A DNA stretch of 8,906 nucleotides from Prado023 sp039812125. GTDB lineage: Bacteria > Actinomycetota > Actinomycetes > S36-B12 > CAIYMF01. This document shows, one piece after another, positions 1-6,285 of the stretch. The notes under the pieces are model-generated. The model saw only the letters and a list, made by a program, of their open reading frames with translations, was not told where the DNA came from and searched no databases. Position 1 is the stretch's first letter; each line of letters opens with the position of its first letter. Position numbers and translations under genes: made by a program. The DNA lies in contig JBDHZV010000114.1 in NCBI GenBank assembly GCA_039812125.1, positions 1 through 8,906 on the forward strand, read 5' to 3'.

Positions 1-273
1 GCTGCGGTCGGTGTGGTCGCCTGGCGGACCGGCGCCGCTCTTTCGCGCGGGCGGTTGCCTGCCCTCGCCCTGGTCCTGGGTGGGGCGATCGCGAACGTCG
101 TGGACCGGGCTGGGGACGGGGTGGTCACCGACTACCTGCACAGCGGGTGGTTCCCGACCTTCAACATCGCCGACACCGCGATCGTCACCGGCGTCGCTTT
201 GCTGGTGCTGGTCACCCTGCGCCACCCGACACCCGCAACACCGAGCGGGGACGGCACGAGCGGGATCGGGTGA
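1..273 (+). CDS. lspA: Signal peptidase II (LspA), C-terminal part, 5' end outside window
   Basis: This is the end of a prolipoprotein signal peptidase, the membrane aspartyl protease that cleaves signal peptides in front of the lipid-modified cysteine of prolipoproteins. Reading frame 1 is open from the first base and gives 90 residues before a TGA. The two family signatures are visible: GGAIANVVDR (catalytic Asp at bases 103-105) and FNIAD (catalytic Asp at bases 172-174), the pair equivalent to the Asp dyad of E. coli LspA. A final hydrophobic helix (IVTGVALLVLVTL) and a short polar tail follow. The start lies upstream, so the GTG at 13 is internal. Accessory lspA copies are known beside cadmium/lead efflux genes, and the metal sensor just downstream fits that. 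What lies upstream cannot be seen. The family call is secure; the metal link is inference. Confidence 0.93.
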   Translation, partial: AAVGVVAWRTGAALSRGRLPALALVLGGAIANVVDRAGDGVVTDYLHSGWFPTFNIADTAIVTGVALLVLVTLRHPTPATPSGDGTSGIG

Positions 274-302
274 GTGGCACTCGCGCGGGCCTCGCGTCGG
301 TA

Positions 303-310
303 GTGGCCAC
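303..310. promoter_or_regulatory. 8-bp palindrome GTGGCCAC, possible operator half
   Basis: A perfect 8-base palindrome lies about 40 bases upstream of the putative -10 box, in the only gap between lspA and the regulator gene. ArsR/SmtB repressors bind imperfect inverted repeats near their own promoter, so it is a candidate site. It is short, GC-rich and does not extend well into the flanks, so chance is a real alternative. Confidence 0.15.
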
Positions 311-348
311 CAGCACGATCGGCGGCCGGTGCTCACATCAACGCTCGC

Positions 349-354
349 TACCAT
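349..354 (+). promoter_or_regulatory. Putative -10 box of a leaderless promoter (TACCAT)
   Basis: TACCAT fits the actinobacterial -10 consensus TANNNT and ends 6 bases before the ATG at 361. This places the expected transcription start at or next to the A of the start codon. No Shine-Dalgarno sequence precedes that ATG, which agrees with a leaderless mRNA, a common arrangement in actinobacteria. No convincing -35 hexamer is seen 16-19 bases upstream (the region reads GGCCGGTG). The match is suggestive, not proof. Confidence 0.45.
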
Positions 355-360
355 GACCGC

Positions 361-756
361 ATGACGGCCGAGGCGTGCGACCTGCTGTGCCTGGACGTGG
401 CGCGCGCCGAGTCGGTCCGCGCAGCCCTGCCGAAGGCGCACCGCTCCCAGGCGATGGCGGTTACTGCCAAGGCACTGGCGGACCCGGTGCGCCTTCGCAC
501 GGCAACGGCCCTGGCCCTCGGGGCCGAGCTGTGCGTCTGCGATCTGGCGTGGGTCGTCGGCGCCGCGCCGAATCTGGTTTCGCACCACCTGCGCGTTCTG
601 CGCCGCGCCGGCCTGGTGACCTCCCGCCGGCACGGCAAGCTGGTCATGTGCCGGCTGACCTCCCAGGGCGCGGCGCTACTGGACGCCCTGGGCGTCGCCG
701 CATCGGGTGAGAGTCTGTGGGCGGAGCCGTCCGAGCTGATCACCGCTCGTGGATGA
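361..756 (+). CDS. cadC: CadC-type ArsR/SmtB metal-sensing repressor
   Basis: A 131-residue winged-helix repressor that should bind DNA without metal and release it when soft metals bind. The core motif is ELCVCDLAWV followed by the recognition region NLVSHHLRVLRRAGLV (about residues 71-86) and a beta-wing to residue 99. Cysteines C6, C10, C58 and C60 match almost exactly the Cd/Pb site of S. aureus CadC (C7, C11, C58, C60), arguing for Cd(II)/Pb(II) and perhaps Zn(II) sensing rather than the CmtR pattern. The C-terminal helix (SQGAALLDALGVAASGE) lacks the Asp/His ligands of CadC's second, non-regulatory site. The ATG at 361 has no ribosome binding site and sits 6 bases after a -10-like TACCAT. 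The stop overlaps the next gene's GTG start by 8 bases. Its likely target is its own operon, and possibly the genes upstream of lspA. The exact metal is inferred. Confidence 0.88.
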   Translation: MTAEACDLLCLDVARAESVRAALPKAHRSQAMAVTAKALADPVRLRTATALALGAELCVCDLAWVVGAAPNLVSHHLRVLRRAGLVTSRRHGKLVMCRLTSQGAALLDALGVAASGESLWAEPSELITARG

Positions 757-1429
757 GCCGACCGCGGCCGGCGGACCTCCGGTCCAGGGATCGCCCGCAC
801 GGGCACGGCCGCGCCGGCCACTGACCGGCCCGCGGGTGATCCTCCTGGTCCTGGTCCTGGTCCTCGTCACTGGAGGCGTGGTGGCGGTCCAGCTCACCGG
901 CTTCCTGTCGGCGGGCCAAGGCGCGGCGCTCGGGGGGTCCTCAGTGACTGCGGGCAGCAGGACGGTGACGGAGTACGCACCTGAGGACCGGGCTGGACCG
1001 GTGGCACTGTCGGGAACCGGGCTGACTGGTGAGGCGATCGACATCGCCGCATGGCGCGGCGACGTCGTGGTGATCAACGTGTGGGGTTCGTGGTGTGCGC
1101 CGTGCCGGGAGGAGGCGCCGATCCTTGCCGCCACTTCGGCTGCGTACGCGGACCAGGGGGTGCGGTTCGTCGGGGTCAACGTGCGCGACAATCCGGCCGC
1201 GGCGATCGCGTTCGAGGAGAGCTACGGGATCATCTACCCGAGCATCGACGACAGGAATGGCAAGGCCCTGCTGAGCCTGGCCGATCACCTCCCCGGAGCC
1301 GGGGTCCCGGTGACCCTGCTCCTGGACCGGGACGGGAGGCCGGCGGCGCGCGTCCTCGGCGCGGTGCAGGAGTCGACCCTGACCGCGCTGCTGGACACGG
1401 TCCTGGCCGAGCCCGCCACGTCGTCGTGA
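749..1429 (+). CDS. Membrane-anchored TlpA/ResA-family thiol-disulfide oxidoreductase
   Basis: A 226-residue thioredoxin-fold protein anchored by one N-terminal helix (about residues 30-50, VILLVLVLVLV onward) with the catalytic domain outside the membrane. The active site is WCAPC (C116, C119) in VWGSWCAPCREEAP, and the cis-proline loop is GVPVTLLLD (P187). The family reduces disulfides, including apocytochrome CXXCH cysteines in ResA/CcsX, and is recharged by CcdA, which is encoded next. The anchor has no cysteine, so this is not a lipoprotein. The GTG start at 749 lies inside the end of the cadC-type gene and has no clear ribosome binding site, so translation is probably coupled. No in-frame start before the anchor looks better. 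A tandem CTGGTC repeat encodes part of the anchor. An antioxidant role of AhpC/TSA type is the alternative, but the CXXC motif favours TlpA/ResA. Confidence 0.9.
   Translation: MDEPTAAGGPPVQGSPARARPRRPLTGPRVILLVLVLVLVTGGVVAVQLTGFLSAGQGAALGGSSVTAGSRTVTEYAPEDRAGPVALSGTGLTGEAIDIAAWRGDVVVINVWGSWCAPCREEAPILAATSAAYADQGVRFVGVNVRDNPAAAIAFEESYGIIYPSIDDRNGKALLSLADHLPGAGVPVTLLLDRDGRPAARVLGAVQESTLTALLDTVLAEPATSS
845..868 (+). repeat. Tandem 6-bp repeat (CTGGTC x3 plus CTCGTC) in the TlpA anchor
   Basis: Four adjacent 6-base units encode LVLVLVLV in the membrane anchor of the TlpA-like protein. Gain or loss of a unit would keep the frame and alter anchor length by two residues. Confidence 0.8.
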
Positions 1430-2172
1430 GCGTGCTCCAAGACCTGGTCGCGACCGGCCCGATGCTGGCGGCCATGGCCGTCGCGGCCCTGGCGGGGCTG
1501 GTCTCCTTCGTGTCCCCGTGCGTGCTGCCCGTGGTGCCCGGGTACGTGTCCTACGTCGCTGGCGGCCCCTTGCTCGATGAGGGCGTCGCGACGCGGCGAC
1601 GTCCGGTGGTGAAGGGTACTGCCTTGTTCATCCTGGGGTTCGCCTCGGTCTTCGTCGCCTACGGCGCCCTCTTCGGCGGTCTTGGTGCGACGCTGCAGTC
1701 CTCGCAAGCGGTGCTCACCCGTGTCCTGGGCGTCGTGGTCGTGGTGATGGGTCTGGTCTTCGCCGGCTGGCTGCCCCGGTCCCAGCGCCAGATGCTGCCG
1801 CGGCTGCGTCCTAAGTCGGGCCTGGTCGGCGCCCCGCTGATGGGGGTCACCTTCGGGCTGGGTTGGACACCGTGTCTGGGTCCGACTCTCGCCACGGTGC
1901 AGACCTTGGCGTTCACCGAGGCCAGCGCCGGGCGCGGGGCGACGCTGGCCGCGGTCTACGCCGCCGGGCTCGGTCTTCCGTTCATCGCGGTCGGTCTGGG
2001 CATGCGGCGGGCACTGACGGCGACCCAGTGGGCACGTGGGCACACCGTGGGGATCAAACGCGCTGGTGCGGTCATGCTCATCACCACCGGTCTGCTGCTG
2101 GCCACCGGGGTGTGGGACCACCTGATGCGGGGCCTGCAGTCCACGATCTCGGGCTACACCACCGTCCTGTGA
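1426..2172 (+). CDS. ccdA: Cytochrome c biogenesis protein CcdA (thiol electron transporter)
   Basis: A 248-residue polytopic membrane protein of the CcdA/DsbD-beta family, which passes electrons from cytoplasmic thioredoxin to extracytoplasmic thioredoxin-like proteins. Both redox cysteines are present in their usual settings: C32 in SFVSPCVLPVVPGY and C150 in GLGWTPCLGPTL. About six hydrophobic segments can be seen, as expected for the family. The GTG at 1426 was chosen because it overlaps the preceding TGA as GTGA, gives the usual family length, and begins just before the first helix. The same frame is open far upstream, but that part overlaps the TlpA gene and is out-of-frame shadow. A GTG two codons later (1432) is possible. 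The obvious partner is the TlpA-like protein just upstream; downstream, ResB/CcsB would use the reduced apocytochrome. Confidence 0.94.
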   Translation: MSVLQDLVATGPMLAAMAVAALAGLVSFVSPCVLPVVPGYVSYVAGGPLLDEGVATRRRPVVKGTALFILGFASVFVAYGALFGGLGATLQSSQAVLTRVLGVVVVVMGLVFAGWLPRSQRQMLPRLRPKSGLVGAPLMGVTFGLGWTPCLGPTLATVQTLAFTEASAGRGATLAAVYAAGLGLPFIAVGLGMRRALTATQWARGHTVGIKRAGAVMLITTGLLLATGVWDHLMRGLQSTISGYTTVL

Positions 2173-2187
2173 ACGACGTCGACGAGC

Positions 2188-2193
2188 GAAAGG
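2188..2193 (+). promoter_or_regulatory. Ribosome binding site GAAAGG for the DUF3105 gene
   Basis: This Shine-Dalgarno-like purine run lies 9 bases before the ATG at 2203, in the 30-base gap after ccdA, and supports that start. Confidence 0.6.
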
Positions 2194-2202
2194 CCTCCAC
2201 TG

Positions 2203-2841
2203 ATGGCAACCCGTAAGCACGAAGCGGCCGAGCGCGCTGCCCGGCTGGCCGAGATCCGCGAGCAGCAGCGGCGCGCCGAGCGCCGCCGCACGGCGGTCAT
2301 CACCGGCACGAGCGTGCTCGTGGCCGGGGTCCTCATCGGAGCGACGGCCGTCGTGCTCGTCGGCGAGCAGCAGCGCGCCGCCGAAGTCACTGAGGCAGCG
2401 TCGGGGGACATCGAAGGCGTTGCGACCTTCAGCGACCTGTCGGCCAGCCATGTCCAGGAGCCGGTGCGGTACGACCAGACGCCGCCCGTCGGTGGCGACC
2501 ACGCGGGTGTGTGGGCCAACTGCGGGACGTACACCGAGCCGATCGCCAACGAGCTCGGGGTCCACTCCCTGGAGCACGGTGCCGTGTGGATCACCTACAG
2601 CTCGGACCTGCCGGCCGAGCAGGTGCAGCGGCTCGCCGAGCTGGCCGACGGCAACGCGTACGTGCTGCTCAGCCCCTTCGATGGCCTGCCCGAGCAGCCG
2701 GTGGTGGCCAGCGCCTGGGGGACCCAGCTGGCGCTGGGAACGGCGGATGACCCGCGCCTGGAGCAGTTCCTGGTCAAGTACCAGCAGGGTGAGCAGACAC
2801 CGGAGCCGGGTGCGCCGTGCACGGGTGGGGTGGACGCGTGA
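2203..2841 (+). CDS. DUF3105 membrane-anchored protein of unknown function
   Basis: A 212-residue protein of the DUF3105 family. A charged, Ala/Arg/Glu-rich N-terminus (residues 1-29, probably helical) precedes one membrane helix (about 31-53), and the rest should lie outside the cell membrane. The family signature is clear: PPVGGDHAGVWANCGTY and then VHSLEHGAVWITY. Conserved-looking potential metal ligands are H100, C107, H121 and H125, with a second cysteine at C206 near the C-terminus that could pair with C107. No enzymatic role is established for the family as far as I know. Its place between ccdA and a DUF305 gene suggests an envelope metal or redox role (inference), and the cysteine pair could be a substrate of the TlpA/CcdA relay. 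The stop overlaps the next ATG by one base (TGATG). No lipobox is present. Confidence 0.88.
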   Translation: MATRKHEAAERAARLAEIREQQRRAERRRTAVITGTSVLVAGVLIGATAVVLVGEQQRAAEVTEAASGDIEGVATFSDLSASHVQEPVRYDQTPPVGGDHAGVWANCGTYTEPIANELGVHSLEHGAVWITYSSDLPAEQVQRLAELADGNAYVLLSPFDGLPEQPVVASAWGTQLALGTADDPRLEQFLVKYQQGEQTPEPGAPCTGGVDA

Positions 2842-3530
2842 TGAGCGAGAGCGCTGGCGCGCCGCGCAGGGTCCCGACCGTTGCGGTGGTGATCTTGGTG
2901 GCCGCCGTTGTGGGGGTCGCCGGCCTGGTCGCCGGTTCGGCCCTCACCAGCGGAGGCGACCGGGTCTCGCGGCCGGCCGAGGGGTCAGCCGAGGCTGGGT
3001 TCGCCCGCGACATGCAGGCGCACCACGCCCAGGCGGTGGAGATGTCCACGACGGTGCGTGACGCCACGGAGGATCCCGAGGTCCGGTCGCTGGCGCTGGA
3101 CATCATGCTGACCCAGCAGCAGCAGGCTGGGCAGATGTATGGCTGGCTGGAGCAGTGGGACCTTCCGCAGGCCAGCCTGGCCGCTCCGATGCAGTGGATG
3201 AGCGAGACCGGCTCCGGCATGGGGTCCATGGACAACCGTGCTGACGCGACCGCGGCGCCGGGACCCGACGCGGTGATGCCCGGGATGGCGAGCGATGAGG
3301 ACCTGGGCAGGCTCGCCCAGGCAGGAGGGCTCGACGCTGAGGTTCTGTACCTGCGGCTCATGGTGGCGCACCATGAAGGCGGCGTGGCCATGGCTCAGGC
3401 GGCCCTCGACCTGGTCCAGTACCAGGACGTGCGTCGTCTGGCCCAGGCGATCGTTGGCTCCCAGACCGCCGAGCTCGCGGTACTCAACGACATGCTCGAC
3501 GCGCGGGAAGCCGGGTCTGCGGGCCGGTGA
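2841..3530 (+). CDS. DUF305 family protein, His/Met-rich, probable extracytoplasmic metal binder
   Basis: A 229-residue protein with one N-terminal membrane segment (about 12-35, uncleaved anchor or signal peptide) and two DUF305 half-repeats outside. Each half carries the family's ligand-like motif: DMQAHHAQAVEM (H61, H62, M68) and LMVAHHEGGVAMA (M174, H177, H178, M184). A Met-rich linker lies between them (MGSM at 127-130, VMPGM at 145-149). Other DUF305 proteins, such as cyanobacterial CopM, bind copper, so metal binding in the envelope is likely; which metal is not known here. The ATG at 2841 shares its A with the preceding stop and is preferred over an in-frame GTG eight codons upstream (2817) because it fits the coupled arrangement and avoids a 25-base overlap. 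The C-terminal stop overlaps the resB start as GTGA. Confidence 0.9.
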   Translation: MSESAGAPRRVPTVAVVILVAAVVGVAGLVAGSALTSGGDRVSRPAEGSAEAGFARDMQAHHAQAVEMSTTVRDATEDPEVRSLALDIMLTQQQQAGQMYGWLEQWDLPQASLAAPMQWMSETGSGMGSMDNRADATAAPGPDAVMPGMASDEDLGRLAQAGGLDAEVLYLRLMVAHHEGGVAMAQAALDLVQYQDVRRLAQAIVGSQTAELAVLNDMLDAREAGSAGR

Positions 3531-5236
3531 CCGAACCAATCGGCGCCTTGCCCGGTAACGCCGTCGCCGGGGCAGCGGCATCCCGGCCAGCCGGGGACAC
3601 GCTCGAGGACACTGCGCTCAGCCACCGTCTCGAGGAGGCGGCTCGCCCTGGGGTGATGGCGGTGCCACCGCGCCCGACGGGGCAGGGGCTGGTGGCATGG
3701 GCCAGGTGGGCGTGGCGGACGCTGACGTCCATGCGGACCGCGGTGCTGCTCTTGCTGGCGCTGGCCCTGGCCGCCGTGCCCGGGTCGTTGCTTCCCCAGC
3801 GCGGGGTCGCGTTCGACCCCGGCGCCGTGACCCGCTTCCTGGCTGACAACCCGGTGGTAGGCCCGTGGTTGGACCGCCTCGGGTTCTTTGAGGTGTACTC
3901 CTCGCCCTGGTTCGCCGCGATCTACCTGCTGCTCATGGTCTCCATGACTGGATGCGTCCTGCCACGCGCGGCGCGCCTGTGGCAGTCGGCGCGCGCCGAA
4001 CCCCCACGGGCACCGACCAACCTCGCGCGCCTGGACGACCACCGTCGTGCGACCGTGGCCGCGGAGCGGGCGCAGATCCTGCAGGCAGCCGCCTCCCATC
4101 TGCGGGCCCGGAGGTTCCGCGTCGTCGTCGAGGACGATTCCGTGCGGGCGGAGAAGGGGTACCTGCGCGAGGCCGGCAACCTGGTGTTCCACCTGTCACT
4201 CCTGGTCCTGCTCTTCGGCGTCGCGATCGGGTCGCTCTTCGGCTTCGAGGGGCGGGTGATCGTCGTGGAGGGTGCTTCCTTCACGAACACGCGGCTGCAG
4301 TACGACGAGTTCACCCCGGGGCCTTTGACTGACGCCGAGGGCCTGAGCCCGTTCTCGGTCACGCTGGACGACTTCACTGCCAGGTTCGAGACGGCCGGCC
4401 CCCAACGCGGCAGCGCCCGGGACTTCCAGGCCGACCTGACTGTGCTGCGCACCCCCGGCGGCGCCGCGGAGAAGGTCACCGTCGAGGTGAACCACCCGCT
4501 GCAGGTGGAGGGCACCAAGATGTTCCTCACCGGCCACGGCTACGCCCCGGTGGTCAGCGTCACCGATGGCCGCGGTCAGACGGTGTTCTCCGGGCCGGTG
4601 GTGTTCGTGCCCTTCGACGGCAACCTGTCCTCCGAGGGCGTGATCAAGGTCCCGGACGGGCAGCCGACGCAGCTGGGGTTCGAAGGGTTCTTCCTGCCCA
4701 CCGCCTCCGTCGACCCCGCGGCCGGCCCTCGATCGCTCTACCCGGACCTGGTCGATCCCCAGCTGCTGCTGACCGCATACACCGGTGACCTCGGCCTGGG
4801 CGACGGCGCACCGCAGTCGGTCTTCCGCCTGGACAAGACCAATCTGAGCCAGGTCATGGACGGGGACGAGCCGTTCGCGCGCGCTCTGCGACCCGGTGAG
4901 TCGATGACGTTGCCCGACGGGCAGGGCACCTTGACGTTCGAGTCGGTCTCGCGGTTCGCAAACTTCCAGATCGCCCACGACCCCGGCAAGGAGCTCTCCT
5001 TGGTCGCCGCGGTCGCCCTCCTGCTGGGCCTGACGGTCTCACTGGCCGTCCGCCGACGCCGGGTCTGGGTCCGTGTCACCGCAGCGGCTGGCGGCGGCGG
5101 CGCGACTGTCGAGGCAGCCAGCTACGCACTGACCCGACGTGAGCCGGTCCCCGGCGAGCTCTCGTCGCTGCTCGCCGCCCTGCCGGGCGCCGAACCGGGC
5201 GGCAGCGGCACTTCCCCGCACGACCGAGAGGACTGA
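3527..5236 (+). CDS. resB: Cytochrome c biogenesis protein ResB (Ccs1), system II
   Basis: A 569-residue ResB protein, one half of the system II cytochrome c synthase that carries haem outward and joins it to CXXCH motifs. A 60-residue polar N-terminus leads to TM1 (about 70-90, ending VPGSLLPQR), TM2 (about 128-146, WFAAIYLLLMVSMTGCVLP), TM3 (219-239, NLVFHLSLLVLLFGVAIG), then a large extracytoplasmic domain of about 250 residues and a last helix (about 490-508) ending in VRRRRVWVRV. H222 in TM3 is a candidate haem-relay ligand. C143 sits at the end of TM2. The GTG start overlaps the DUF305 stop by 4 bases with no good ribosome binding site, so it is probably coupled. Length and topology are normal for actinobacterial ResB. 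Its partner CcsB follows after 2 bases. Its apocytochrome substrate is not encoded here. Confidence 0.94.
   Translation: MTEPIGALPGNAVAGAAASRPAGDTLEDTALSHRLEEAARPGVMAVPPRPTGQGLVAWARWAWRTLTSMRTAVLLLLALALAAVPGSLLPQRGVAFDPGAVTRFLADNPVVGPWLDRLGFFEVYSSPWFAAIYLLLMVSMTGCVLPRAARLWQSARAEPPRAPTNLARLDDHRRATVAAERAQILQAAASHLRARRFRVVVEDDSVRAEKGYLREAGNLVFHLSLLVLLFGVAIGSLFGFEGRVIVVEGASFTNTRLQYDEFTPGPLTDAEGLSPFSVTLDDFTARFETAGPQRGSARDFQADLTVLRTPGGAAEKVTVEVNHPLQVEGTKMFLTGHGYAPVVSVTDGRGQTVFSGPVVFVPFDGNLSSEGVIKVPDGQPTQLGFEGFFLPTASVDPAAGPRSLYPDLVDPQLLLTAYTGDLGLGDGAPQSVFRLDKTNLSQVMDGDEPFARALRPGESMTLPDGQGTLTFESVSRFANFQIAHDPGKELSLVAAVALLLGLTVSLAVRRRRVWVRVTAAAGGGGATVEAASYALTRREPVPGELSSLLAALPGAEPGGSGTSPHDRED
5226..5232 (+). 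promoter_or_regulatory. Ribosome binding site GAGAGGA for ccsB
   Basis: This purine-rich Shine-Dalgarno sequence lies inside the end of resB, 6 bases before the ATG at 5239, and fixes the ccsB start. Confidence 0.7.
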
Positions 5237-5238
5237 AC

Positions 5239-6225
5239 ATGCCCACCCCCAACCTCCTGGCCGAGCTGAGCGACCGGCTCATCTACAGCGCCATCGCGGT
5301 CTATGCGTTGGCGATGCTCGCCTACGCCTACCAGGCGGCCCGCCGGTCGCACCCGGTGCCTGAGGACGCGCCTCGCCTCGAGGCGGTCGCCGCCGGCGCC
5401 CATGCCGCCGTTCGCGACCCGCAGCCGCCGACCGCTGGGGCCCGGCCCGCGATCCGCGATGCAGCCGCGCGTCGCACGGAGCGGATCGCGGCCGCCTTGA
5501 CCACGCTCGCGTTCGCGCTGCACCTGGCCGGAGTCGTCTCCCGGGGCCTCGCGGCGGGCCGGGTGCCGTGGGGCAACATGTATGAGTTCACGACCGCCGC
5601 CACACTGGCCGCCACGTCCGCCTACCTGGTGTTCCTGCGCCGCCGCCAGCCGGTGCGTGACCTGGGTGTGTGGGTCCTCGCTCTGGTCACCTTGTGCCTG
5701 GGCCTGGCCGTGACGGTGCTCTACACCCCCGCCGGGGACCTGGTCCCGGCGCTGAACTCGTACTGGTTGGTCATCCACGTCGCGGCGGCGATCATCGCCG
5801 GTGGCGTCTTCACCGTCGGCGCCGCCGCAACCGGCCTGTACCTACTGCGCCGACGCGCCGACGCGCGCGACGCCGGCGGGCAGGCGACCCGCGGCTACGC
5901 CGGCCGGCTGCCGGCTGCCGCCACCCTGGAGCGCCTCGCCCACACCGCCCACCTGTTCGCCTTCCCGGTGTGGACGTTCGCCGTGCTGGCCGGCGCGATC
6001 TGGGCCGAGGACTCCTGGGGCCGGTACTGGGGCTGGGACCCCAAGGAGACCTGGGCCTTCATCACCTGGGTGCTGTACGCCGCCTACCTGCACGCACAGT
6101 CCACCGCCGGGTGGCGCGGCAGGAAGGCCGGGTGGCTGGCCCTGGCCGGGTACGCCGCCTTCTGGTTCAACTTCGTCGGCGTCAACCTGTTCATCACGGG
6201 CCTGCATTCCTATGCCGGCGTCTGA
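5239..6225 (+). CDS. ccsB: Cytochrome c biogenesis protein CcsB (CcsA/ResC type), system II
   Basis: A 328-residue polytopic haem handler, partner of ResB. The tryptophan-rich WWD domain is intact (about 255-272, WAEDSWGRYWGWDPKETW). H180 in NSYWLVIHV and H323 in NLFITGLHSYAGV flank it, and H285 (YAAYLHAQS) lies in a helix. Spacing of these three resembles P-His1, P-His2 and TM-His2 of the fused Helicobacter CcsBA, so the haem channel looks functional. A further H95 lies in the helix before the WGNMYEF motif. TM1 (about 14-33) is followed by a long Ala/Pro/Arg-rich loop (35-84) of low conservation. The ATG has a good ribosome binding site within resB. The gene ends at residue 328 right after the terminal His motif, as usual for the family. 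An lnt gene follows after 60 bases. Confidence 0.95.
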   Translation: MPTPNLLAELSDRLIYSAIAVYALAMLAYAYQAARRSHPVPEDAPRLEAVAAGAHAAVRDPQPPTAGARPAIRDAAARRTERIAAALTTLAFALHLAGVVSRGLAAGRVPWGNMYEFTTAATLAATSAYLVFLRRRQPVRDLGVWVLALVTLCLGLAVTVLYTPAGDLVPALNSYWLVIHVAAAIIAGGVFTVGAAATGLYLLRRRADARDAGGQATRGYAGRLPAAATLERLAHTAHLFAFPVWTFAVLAGAIWAEDSWGRYWGWDPKETWAFITWVLYAAYLHAQSTAGWRGRKAGWLALAGYAAFWFNFVGVNLFITGLHSYAGV

Positions 6226-6274
6226 GGACCGGCCGACGCCGATGTGCGCCCGGCAGGTGCGTGACGACCCATCG

Positions 6275-6279
6275 GGAGG
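6275..6279 (+). promoter_or_regulatory. Ribosome binding site GGAGG for the upstream lnt start
   Basis: GGAGG ends 6 bases before the GTG at 6286 and supports the longer Lnt protein. Confidence 0.55.
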
Positions 6280-6285
6280 CGCCGG

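Noticed and set aside
1094..1108. WCAPC in the TlpA-like protein considered as a haem-binding CXXCH
   Set aside because: The residue after the second Cys is Arg, not His, and the surroundings are a thioredoxin active site.
1051..1425. Upstream extension of the ccdA frame
   Set aside because: It overlaps the TlpA catalytic domain in another frame and its translation is Arg/Gly-rich; the true CcdA start is at 1426, right before the first helix.
1285..2577. Long - strand open frame (430 codons) opposite ccdA and DUF3105
   Set aside because: It is antisense to two well-supported genes, its product is rich in Arg/Gly/Pro/His/Gln with no recognisable domain, and long antisense frames are expected in DNA this GC-rich.
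4196..4978. - strand open frame (260 codons) opposite resB
   Set aside because: It lies wholly inside resB, has low-complexity composition and no motif; the ResB frame carries clear family features.
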